28,139 bases of DNA from Amphimedon queenslandica (Eukaryota; Porifera; Demospongiae; Haplosclerida; Niphatidae). The position numbers and the translations under genes were made by a program. This document shows, in pieces, positions 10,701-22,700 of this stretch. Numbering within the stretch: the stretch's first letter is position 1; each line of letters starts with the position of its first letter. The notes under the pieces were generated by a model. The model was not told where the DNA came from. It saw nothing but the letters and a program-made list of their open reading frames with translations, and made no database searches. The DNA is taken from contig NW_003546894.1 of NCBI RefSeq assembly GCF_000090795.2, positions 15,774-43,912 of the forward strand. Reading direction: 5' to 3'.

Positions 10701-13700
10701 TCAAAAGAGAGTAATACGGGATAATTGAGAACAGTGAGCTCTAGCCTGATCTCTTCAAGGGACTTAGGAAGTGGAAGAACTGAGAGTATTTTAAGAAAAG
10801 GATCCACAAAACTTTCTCCATCTCCTTGACCCATTACAGTATGCATTGCCATGTTTTGATTAATCATGAACAGAAAGTAAAGAACAAAATTCTTGAAACT
10901 AGATTGTATGGTAGCTTCTATGGTACTAGAAAGAGAGCAAGTGGAGTGATATGTAACTACATAATTAGCTGCATGATGAGACAGCTCATACATGGTACTT
11001 TTTTGCCAGTAACTATTAAATCTTTTCTTTATCACGCTGTCAACTTTCAAATCAATAAGAAGATTTTTCCAACAATTCTTAGCATCTGCCTCACTAGAAA
11101 AATCATTTATATATTGTATAGGAATGCTATTTGCAATCATGGGAAGCCATTCTTCAATCCACAAGTTTAAAATGGAATCTGGCACAAAACTTTTTGTCTT
11201 TACAGTTTTTGTTGTATTCTTTCGAAGAAGACATATTTTAAGCCACTCTTCCACATTTGTATTTGTTGTTGTTTTTGTCTGTCCAATCATATCCATGTAG
11301 ATATGTCTCCAACCACTTAGAAATATTGAAGGATAGCAATGAGAGTAAAACATGTTGGTAGGGAAATGAAGTATAAGAAATATAAGTTTGTTGGCATTAA
11401 GCTCTTTTCGAGTTAGCTCTGCCTCTTCAATGAGTAGCCTTGTGTGGTTAATAGTGTCTTTGTGTAGCTCATTCATGTCAGCAGAGAGTAGGAGAATGGT
11501 ACAAGAAGACAAGAAAAAATGGTTCAAAATTGTATTTAATTTCTCCTGACTTGTCAATTTTGTGATTATGTATGTATATATTTGATCAGAATTCATCTCA
11601 AAAAACTCAGCTAGCAATTGCTGATCTTTCTCTTCTTCTTCTGTTCTTGATTTGATGTAGAAATGTGCTGGTATAAGTTCAAGAAGGACGGGTGATGTTC
11701 GCGTGTAGCAAAGGAACTTTTTGACTACTTGAACATTTTTGCTTTCCTCCATTTGACATTTAATAATATTGCTAAGTGAAAAATGGTGTTGGTGAATAAG
11801 ATAGCATGATTTATAGTAATTTTCTATTTTTCCACTATGCATGACGAGTGCTTCTGGTGTCATTAGGTAGAGGAGTTGCTTGATGAGATGTATGGTCATT
11901 AATTTACTCAGTAAATGATATACGAAGTTTTCAGGTTCATTAAACGAGATAATTGCTTCATTTAAATATTCAACATCCCTTTTAACACGAATCTCTCGTT
12001 CTTTTGCATTGGACTGTTTAAAAAATGCCTTGAACCATTCTTCTTCACAATGATTTAAGTGCTCAATTAATTCACTAAATTCCTCACAATGTCCCTAATA
12101 TACATATGTAGTTAATATAAGTATAAAATATTAACTAATTACACAATAACTAACCAATGATAAAGTTATTCTATATTTGTTTGAAAAACAATCAACAATT
12201 TGTCTCACAAAAACTCCTACATCTGTATTGCACTGGCACTGATGCTTTTCATTAGAATCAACCTCATCTGAAAGCAATTTTCTTCTGCACTCATAAAATT
12301 CTTGCTTTATTAAGGGACAATTACTATCAGTTTCCTCCTCAGACAAAGAAATAATTGAAAGCAAAAGTGAATCAATATTTTGGTTTGTGAACCCATAAAA
12401 ACTAGACTCATTGCACTTTTGAACAAAACTCATGATCTATAATAAGAAAATGTATATCACATAATTTAGAATTCTAGCTCTTTTTCTATGTTACTATAGC
12501 TACAAAACTCACATTATTCCTCATGCAATCAAAAAAGTTTCTGATGCTTTGACTGTGCTTAGACAAAGATTCCTTAAGTAGAACCTTGTGAGTCAATGAA
12601 AACTTTTCAAATCGATTAAGGAAAGGTCTCTCAGTTTGTGACACTTCAGATTCCCTAATAATCATGGCACAGTTAAAGAATGGACTGACACAAGTTGGTT
12701 TAATGACTGGACCAATAGCCACATTACAGTAGTAAGACTTCTCTCCGTCATTTATTGTACTATTAATGCAGGTGAAGTGCTGATTAAAGAGATCATAGAA
12801 ACATTCTTGTATTTCTTCAGCTTGATATATCATAACAGTGTGACCTTGCGTAACAGAATGCCTAATGGCACTTGCAGTGTATAACTGTAAATAAAAAATA
12901 GTATTATGCTTATGTATAATACTATTGATAATTACACTCACCTTTTGTGAATCATTGTCTCCTGGTAGCTTAGAGCAAGAGAGTATTCTGGTTTCATTCC
13001 TTTTCAGTATACCAAAATTAAAAAGTTGCCTGACAAGCGACTGGTCCTCACTGCTGTCAATAAGTAGCTTGTAGCGATTTTTGTTTTCAGAATTGAGGTC
13101 TCGGGACTTTTGTATAAAGCTAGTGCGCAATATATCAATTAGCGACCTTTTTTGTAGTTGACTGGGATTAGAACCAATCTATAGGAAAGGAAAAAGTATA
13201 TAGAAAGCTTAACTTCATTATATTTATGCTTAATAGTAAAATAGAAAAAAAAACTCACAATTCCTAGGAAAGCTTTCAAAAGTTCATCAAATTTATTTGT
13301 CCCACTAAAATTTTGTTCAAGAGCCATCACGACTGACTGTGGTGAAATTATTTGCTGACCAGTGGTATTCAGAGCAGTAAAAAAACATATAAAGTCTCTG
13401 AGGCCAAAGAAACTATTATAAACTGGAAGATTCATCATTTGTTCATAAATTTTTATAAAACCCTCAATGATGCTCATGTTGTCGTTAATGCGCTCATCAG
13501 GTTGACCATGACAGAATGAGAATCTAGCTAACTGGAGCAAGTCCTCATGTGATGCTTCAGTTCTATATACACTAATAGCACGATTAGTTATAGTAGCATC
13601 TGGTACTGTGTTGAACAAACCAACAAATGAAACCTATTATAAAAATGCAAATAGCAATACCATCACAAAAAATTTTGTTATGCATGCCTGTACTTGCATT

Positions 13701-16700
13701 TTAAGTAAAATTAAAAATATGCTAGTTTACACATGTACATAGGTATTGGTATTGATACTACATGTACCAGTATACACCATACCTTGGGATCATCTAAAAA
13801 GCAATGAAGTACTTTTAGAGACTCATGGGTATACTCTGGAATATCAGCTTCATCCATCAGTACCACTGACAAACTCTTGATTTCTCCTTCATCAAAGGCC
13901 TTCTGTCGTGATATTGCTCTTTGAAAAACCACCTCAATCTCATGCGATGTCGATTTCCTGGAATACTGATAAAACTGAGGATCCAGGCTCTTAAAAGATT
14001 CAAAAGTCTCAAGCATTTTCTTGTTTGATTTTGTACCAAGAAAATTTTTTGCCACAATTTTAAATGAGAGGGTTTTTGAAGAACCAGTAGGGCCAACAAT
14101 AATAACTGGAATTTTTGTCATTGTGCATACTATGATAGCATAAATATTCTCCCTAAGAGCCTCAGTGGGAGCTATACCTTTGGGTAAATCTATATTTTTA
14201 GACACCCAAGTCAGCTCATTAGACAATGCTTCATTAAAAGTTACGGGAATGCTAAACTCTCCAATGGTACGTTTTTCATGCATGATCTGTTTAAAACGCT
14301 TCCGAAAACTTTTCTTTTCTTTTCCTCCAGGTTGGACTGTTTTTTGAGACTTTATAATTTCGTCACTCAAACGAAAATAATACACTAGTGCCAATGATAT
14401 AAAAACTGCACGAACAGAGATCCTAAATTCAGACTCATGTCCATATTTTGTGTCACATGTGAACCATTTCTTGAGATAAGAGTACAACTGAAAAACTCTT
14501 TTAATGTCTCTTTGACTGACTGTGCTCTGAGCAAAAAGTTTAGCATCTTCTTCATTTATACCTTCTAGCATTAGATTCTCACAGGCAAAAGAACGGATAA
14601 GCTCCTGTGCTTTAGCTATTTGTTGAGCAAGAAAGGTGTACTCTAGCTGAGGCATGTCTTCACATTCAAGACGAAGCTTTTCCTTAATGTATTCCTCTTC
14701 ATCTCTCTTTTGCAACTGTCCATAATCCCACCTTATAAGCTTGAGTGAAGGTGGAAGGTTCTGAACGTAATACGTAGGATTAAACCAACGCTTCTTTCCT
14801 GATTTTGTTACAACTGCTAGACTATTGGCTTGATGAGGTTTGCATGCAGCAACTATGAAGATGTTTCCAGAAGTAGAAATAGACTGTAAATAATAAAAGT
14901 ATGGTTAATGATATGTACCATTTTCCAAAAATAATTAATCAAATAATTATTAATGATTAAATAATTAGCTATAAACTTAAGTAATCACCTATGCACTTAT
15001 TTCACAGGGAATAAATAACATTGAAAGACAACTCACTCTTCCATCAATCATGCCATCAATAATAATCTCTTTCATAAAACCAGGGCAACATGAAGTGTTA
15101 ATTTCATTTAAAAATACCTACATGTAAATAAATAAAATGCCACAAATGAAAAAATATTAAGAAGTATGTTCAAAATAGTGCAACTGTACAACTATAAAAT
15201 ATATTTATTTCTGTAACCAATTAACATACTGTTAAAATTGGCTTTCGATAAAGTGTCTTTAGTTCAGGAGAATGCTTAATAAACGCTTCATAATAAGAGA
15301 TCAAAGACTCAGCGTGCTTTTGAACAGTACAGAAGAAATCCTCAACTTCTTTTGCAGTGATAGCTACAACAAACAAGACAAAATAGACATACACAAAGTA
15401 ATTATTTGTAATTAAATATGGTGGCTACCTGAATGAATGTTAATTTTATAGAATGTTTCCCGTAGTCTACCATAAAGAATACCACAAACAATTTCTGCCA
15501 TTGTCTAAAAATTCAATTAATAATATTTGCGATCACAAACATTAATAAATCAAATTAACTATCAATGTTAATGACCATAAGATATGTATCAAAACAAAGA
15601 GTGCTTTCATTTTTGTAATTGTGCAATCTTCAGAGTTAGCAAATTTTTCAGACAACCATAACTCAACAAATTTTTGACTGTGCCATGCAGAATACTTTTT
15701 AGAGCCAATTTCACTACAGACCATTATGCATTGTTTCTATATCTAGTATCTTACATTTTCATCACAAGTTGTTTGTGCATAAGTCAGGAGTTCACTAAAT
15801 TCCCTGCCCTTTTTACACAGTTCGTGTGGAATTTCAAGACTTGCTATGACGGGATCATACATGTTAACTTTAAATTGGCTCTTTAAAGCAGTAAGGAGAG
15901 TAGCACTTGAGCTTGATGGATCTTGAAACTTCAGTAGATCACTAATAATATTAAGAGCACTTTTCATATTAGTCTCAATTTTTTTATGTTCTGTAAAAAG
16001 GAAAAAAGCATCTTTCAAAACTTTCTTCTGTGATTCATCAAAAGAACCCTTCTTTTGAAGCAAGGACAATTTATTTTTGAAAAAAATCTATGTAAAAAGA
16101 ACATGAAAAAAATCTGTAACAATAATAAATAATGCATCATAATAATGCTACATACAACAACCACAAATAATAATCTAATATCAAAAATTACTAACTTTAA
16201 ATCGACTTCTCTGTAGAGTCAACTGCTCATTCCACGAATGATTCCAAAGTGAAGACAGAAGCTCCAATAGGAATGTACTTCCAACTCCTGTCTCTCCTTC
16301 AATTACTACTGGCATGCCACACCCCTTCCTCTCATGGATGTTAAGCAATTTGTGAACAAAATCACTAGTGAGAACACACTTCTTCGTCTTTATTAAAGCA
16401 ATTTCACCCTTTTCATCTTTTCTTACATTTAAAGCAAATGAAAGGTATTCATGAAACATTTTTGTGCTGAGACGTATTCTAAAAGTAACAGTAATATCAT
16501 GATTTTTACGCTTTAATGACTAACCTATCGGGTGGTATGACAATACCAATACTTTTCAACTGTTCCAATTTTTTGTCAGACAATTCTTCTGGATTTGAAC
16601 AAAATAATTTAAATGTACCTCCACCATTTCTAACATCATAAATAAGCTAAAAAGCAAAAAGTTATAATGCAAGCTCTGTAAAAAGTTCTTATTACTTGTG

Positions 16701-19700
16701 TGTGGCATTTTGAGGACCCTGACATGGAAAGTTTGCAAAAGTTTGGTACCTCATGTAGCATTATATCAAATACATTTGATCTCAATTTAGATGTGTTAAA
16801 TTCACCAATCTTTTTACCATCATCATCAACAACTGGGTAAGGAAGTCCAACGTTATTTTGAAAAAAAACACTATCTTCCATAAAACGGCAGCGCCTTTCC
16901 ATATACCTATAAACAGCTTACAGTAAAATTGAAATTTATGAGCTTTGATTAGTATAAGTACATATAAGTGCATCAATAAAAAGGAGTATACATCTATTTA
17001 TATGTGATTAATATCATGCCTCAAACATATCCATTATGCTTTTAATTATTACCATTGTGCTCTTTTTATGCTAATAATAATTATATGGAGTCAGTTGCAA
17101 TCTTTTCTGATGACTGGCAGCCATTTTTAGTTAAAGGCTACACAGCCAATAGTTGAAATCTGAATCAAAATAGATGCTAGCCTGACTCAGTCCTGAAATC
17201 AGTACTATCATTCATTTTGGCCAATCAGTCACAATACAATAATATTGGTAATACAATCATTAAAAGTTTTTGCACTGGTTCAAGCCAGAGTATCAGGCAT
17301 GATCAGCAATGATACTTGATAGACTGTACTGATATTAGACTTGATTTATTCAAATTGGGCAATATTGCTGATTCAGGCATGATTACTATTGGTTATTATT
17401 ATATTACAATTATTTAATTATTATTAATATGATATGATTTATATATGTTTTTCCATTTATTCTGGCATGTAGGTTTACAAGAAATTATACAACTTCACCC
17501 TTACATTGAAGGGAAATTTACATTGCAAGCAACATAAGAACAAACTGGGGTTGGTCTTATGTTTTATTAAATTTAATGACGCCATAGCATATATTATAAC
17601 TAAGCTATACTGGTATAACGTTCCCACCCATCATGCTGGAAACTATGTTGGCATATTAGGTACATCCCTAATGCTCATATATATTATAACTCAAAAATAT
17701 ATTTATCGGAAACAGCTCAAACATTTTACAAAACATAAGGACATCAGTTATGTATTTTTTAATGTAATCAAAATTAGGGGCCAATTTGTTGGAAAAAGCC
17801 ATGAGCTATTGTGTGTCTTTGAAAAATTGGCTCCTTTCTTTAAATCCTTAAAACTCAAAAAATAATTATTTCTTAAAAAGTTCTACGTGGCATAAGGGCA
17901 TCAATATACATTCAAAATTGTACTACAAATTGGGGGTTATTTCAGAGCTTTTTTGAAAAAACTAGGTATTTTTCAAAAATTGGCTTCTTTTTAAAATGCC
18001 CATAATTCAGAAAATTTTTTTGGAACAGCTTAAAATTTCTACATGGAATAAGGATGACATCAATATGTATTTTTAAAAGTGGTGACTTTGGAGCCAAGTT
18101 TTATAGCTTTTGTTTTTTTCAAAAATTGGCTCGTTTCTTTAAATGCTCAAAACTCAAAAAATATTTCTTAGAAACAGCTCAAACTTCTATATAGCATAAG
18201 AATGTTAATATGTATAAAAAATGTTATAAAAATTTGGAGCATTTTTGGAACCTTTGCTTCTTCAAAAATTGATTTGTTTTCTAAAATGCTCAAAGCTACA
18301 AAATAATTTTTTAATGAGCTCAAGTTATCCACATAGCATATAATATCAATACCTGAAAACGGGCACTAAGTATTTTAAAGGCAGAGGAGAGTGTTAAGGC
18401 CTTTACACACTGGCACAGTTTTCAAAGCATTTTGATGTGCTTTATTGATACAGCTGAAATAATGCGCATTCATCTTGTTCACACTATCAGCTGAATTATG
18501 TATCATTTTGTGTTCTTGTCATTGGTTTACATTAATCTAAGTGCATCATTTCACATCAATCCACCTCAGGAGGTGAAGTGAGAGTGACATTAATTTGAAA
18601 CCACTCTCATGTGAACACAATTAATGCACATCAATGCGCATTACTTTGGCCAGTGTGAAAAGGCCTTTAGTTTCATTTACTTGAGGTAGATTGTTGTCAT
18701 CAACTGGTTACCAGACACTGTTGAGGGCAAGTGCTGCCCAATAAGCTTGTGGCACTTGTCTGGCTTCACCTCACCAATGATTCTATCAATCTTAATTATT
18801 TTGTTATTACCTGTTTTAATTAGAAAAGAAAGTTATGCATTGTATAAGATAATGGACATACGTTTCATAAGATGATCCAAGTTTTTATCATGGTATCCCT
18901 TGAGATACTTACAGACTAACTGGACTCCACTGCTGCTAACATCATAAAGTGATGGAGGTTGTGTTTTCTTTCCAAGGAGGGCAAAAACAGGAAAAATCTC
19001 ATCAAATTTCTTTACTGATCTTCTGAGTGATTCTTCATCCACTGAAGCCACAGTATTATCAAGAGAGAAGGGGCTTGATGATGTATCTGAAAAATCATTA
19101 GAATTTTCGATGGATATTCTGTGATCAATAGCTTCTTGTATAAGAGGAATGTCCCAGAATGGTGCCTATTATAATACATGCATAGTGTGTGCCAAAAGAA
19201 TGAGTAACACTTGATTTGTAAAATGATAAGGTGAGTATGTTTGAAATTCCTTTATAAATGGATATAAATAAATAAATATAATTGTAATAAATTACTTCAA
19301 CATAGACAGATAATGATGTGCCTTTAGTTAGTATTAGTGACAAACATTCTGGTGAAGTACAGGTCGAACCATCACTGGACTTGTACTCTATGACTTCAAC
19401 ATAATGAAGAATAAAATATTCAAAAAAGAACCAATTAATCTCATCCACTAGCTCATCAAACAGTGCTTGATAATTTTTACTCTTAAATAATATAAAATAC
19501 TTAAATTAATAATAACAACTAACTGGACTTACCTGTGGCCAAACTAAATTAATATTCAAATAAATTAACACATCAACAGTGTTCAAGGAGTCGTTTCTGA
19601 ATCTTCTAACAAATCGTATCTTGTTAAATGTCTCGTTAATGCTCAATATTTTTACATAATTAGCAGAATTATTTCCAGCAGAGTGGTTTTCTCTGTGTTT

Positions 19701-22700
19701 TTTAATACAGTCCCTGATGTAATAACTCTTCCCACTACCTGTTAGTACGATAAAGCATCAACAATATAAAATTGATTTCATGCATAAATTTAACATTATA
19801 AAGTAGTAAACTGTCTGTACATAACATACCATGTTGTCCATAAACAACTTCAAAGTTTTTAAAGATTGTTCCAATGTTACAACTTTGTATTTGTTCAATC
19901 ATTGAATCAAAATTGGGAAGATTATCCTAAAAAGAAAAAAAGATAAAAAGTTTGTTCAGTTTTAATAATTTTAATTTTTGACATCTTACAATAGTTGCAA
20001 TGTTTGACTGTGATATCCATGGTATATGTTGAAAAAGAGAAGAGGAATACTCTACTAGATAAATGGAGAGTCTCCTATTGTGATGTTCACTTGTAACTGT
20101 AGTTTTGAGGCTTGAACAATTTTCCAAAAATATCTACACCAAAAGTAATAATTAAAAATATAAATTGGGCAGAAAGGACAATTAAGCTAGCTGATTATAA
20201 TGATTTGTAATATCATCCAAAGCTAAAATAAAGCTATAAGATCTAGTAAGTAAAAGGATAATTCATTGCTCTTACTTGTTGCAGGTCATTACTGATTAGA
20301 TTGACTCCTAATACAAGATATTTATCAATGCTATAGCACTGTTTCACACGATCAAAGAATAACTCAATATCCTCTTTCTTTGTCCTCCCTGAGCACCTGA
20401 AGAGCTGGTGAAAGGTTGGAAAGCTCTCATTAAAAGTCCAATAAATGAGCCTCAGTAGATCTAGGTGGCTACAGCTTAGAGCAGATATTAATGAAAAGGT
20501 TACAAGATCCCCAAGTCCTGTTAAAGAGAAGGTACTAAGATCCATTAGTTTCATAAAGTCCAACAAATGAGGCTGAACTGATGAAAGACTGATAAATTCA
20601 TTCAGGAACTCTCCTACCAGCCTTGCTGGATGCCACAATTTCTTTACTTCATCAGAATCATATTTTTTCTGGAGGCCCTATAAAAATACAATTTCAAGGA
20701 CTTTTATCATTATTATATGCATTGTAGAATTTTTAGATGCTCAATAACAGGAATGATGTCATCAATTAATGATAATATACATTTGAGATGTTACACTTAA
20801 AATAATACAAAGTAACTAATTCCAGCCTGTTCAATATAAAACTCATTTGTTTTGACTAACTTCAAGACATTTATACAGTTGAGGATGAGAGTTGACATCC
20901 AAATTAAGGAACAGGCCAACATCTCTTAGAAGATTATCAATATCCTTGAGGCCAATAAGGCTATCATAAATGACTTTAAGCTTCAGAGTATTAATGTATG
21001 ACAGCAGCTGATACTTTTTCCTATAGAGCACCATATCTTTAACAAATTCTTCTCTTTCCTTATTACATTTTTTAACCTACGTTCAAAAAATCTAAATTTT
21101 TATTAGAATAAGCTCAAATATTACATATAGCATAAGGGTATGTATAATCAAACTATAGTTATAATAATTATGAATTTTCTTTTAGACTTTTTAGCAGTAT
21201 TGATTAATGTCACAAAATTTAACCAAAACCCCAAATTAGGTATTGTAGGATTTTGATTTGTCATCCTTGGTCAAAATATTATTACTGAAAAAATAAAACA
21301 TTAATGTTACTATCAGAACAATATTTTGGTTCTTAAAAATAATATAAACTTACCTCTGCTTCTAATGCTGTCCATGAAACATTCCCCTGAGTTTCAAAGA
21401 GTGTGAATTGTTTAGTAGGTGGGTTCTTGTAGTCTGGATGGCCACTGTATTGAAGATCAGAATAACAAGCATGCAACTTTGTGGCAAATATTTTGTACTA
21501 AAAAAAAGCAAAAACACTTATATGAAATCATAGTACAGTGTGCACTTGTGCTAGTTTAATTAGCCCTCAAACACTATGACAGTGTTCTGTGGTATGTGTA
21601 TGGCTTCTTTAAAAATTTCATGGCTTGGGTAACATTTAGTGTGAATGATTTGTTTGCTTGATTGAGACTCAAAATATTTGTAAGTAAAAATGTGCCACAT
21701 GAATGATACATTTACTTACCAATTCAAACCACCTCATATTCCTTTCCACCTCTGAATCTGGTTTGCAAGTCATAAAATCAAGTTCCTGAGACAGTGTCTG
21801 CAATTGTTTGAATGACAAGACTCTGGCTGACGGCTTATAAACTGGGAGGGACTGCTGTTCTTCAGGTCTCTGCTGCTTTGAAACTATATATTCAAAAGTA
21901 TGGAAAGTAGTAAAAAATAAAAAAATACTTTTAGCACAATAGAGTTTTTATCCACAAACAGTGGCTGCACTGAGCCTATTTAGAATTGTATGTACAAGAA
22001 TGTTTGATGACAGAAGTGTGTCTGACACAGGTGTGTGCATAGGAAAAAAAGATAATAACCTTTAAGTCTGTGCATATTTAGGTTAGGGAAGTCTGAGGTC
22101 AAAGTGTCTTTCTCAACATGCCAGTCAATGTACCAAGGCGGGGAATGATCTTTGCCTCTCAAATAAAATTCTACTTTTCAATCCCCTTCCAATCCTCTTT
22201 AATTGGCTTTTCTTAATTCTTACTTGAGCAATGCATTTGAAATTTAAGTGTAAGCTCCACTTGACTGCCTTCACAAAAATTAAAATAGTAATATCCAGAA
22301 CTTAGAATTGCTTGAAGAATTTTCTTGTTATTCTCTTGAGCCTCTCCCTATTAAAGAAGAGTTATAGAAATAAATTGATTTAATTTAATGTACTACTTAC
22401 ATTAGCTTGATTAAACCAACTTCTTACGTAATCAATACTTCCATTAACTGTTAACAACTGAGCAATAGCAGCCTCAACATTACCGAGTTTTTGCATGTTA
22501 TCCCATAAGTCAACTAGATCACAGGTCTTATCAAAGAAAGGAATGATTAGCTTCATAGCAGCTATAAGCATAACTAGTACATCTTTATGAAACTCCTCAA
22601 ACAGAAGGCCTGTTGTCACAAGGCTGTGCTCTTGCATAAAAGTCTCCATGCCTGCCTCTGAGCCATAGCCACGTTCAGAAGCAAAAATATAAAGTGGGCA

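Larger units (their letters stand above)
16907..18680. other. 1.77-kb intron with repeats and a MITE
   Basis: The intron joins phase-2 ends (AA|G). About 17040-17480 is AT-rich with a repeated TCAGGCATGAT phrase. About 17660-18350 holds four or five degenerate copies of the intronic repeat family. 18394-18670 is an inverted-repeat element. The open frame at 17506-17865 on the plus strand falls in repeat DNA and is not credible as a gene. Confidence 0.6.
16525..21076 (-). other. AAA1/AAA2-region exons, including the AAA2 P-loop
   Basis: Exons: 21076-20861, 20677-20276, 20133-19990, 19926-19830, 19738-19533, 19481-19296, 19165-18862, 18810-18681, 16906-16750 and 16646-16525. The P-loop GQHGSGKS is split by an intron: GQH plus the first base of the next Gly codon end one exon (19839-19830), and GSGKS completes on the next (19738-19725). 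It is followed by YYIRDCI, as in the RNF213 AAA2 module, which binds ATP structurally in the published mouse structure. The exon at 18810-18681 was recovered by phase: it joins phase 1 upstream to phase 2 downstream and runs straight into the family-typical YMERRCRFMEDSVFF segment. A 1.77-kb intron filled with repeats separates these two exons. Confidence 0.82.

Noticed and set aside
10826-11170. 114-codon open frame on the plus strand
   Set aside because: Exactly antisense to the 535-codon exon of the RNF213-like gene; a shadow frame.
12155-12436. Cysteine cluster as a possible RING or zinc finger
   Set aside because: Spacing (CPLIKQEFYEC, CQCN) fits no RING, RZ or other zinc-finger pattern, and the position precedes the expected RING site by far.
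17506-17865. 119-codon open frame on the plus strand
   Set aside because: It lies within the degenerate intronic repeat array, has no recognisable domain, and its composition matches the repeats.
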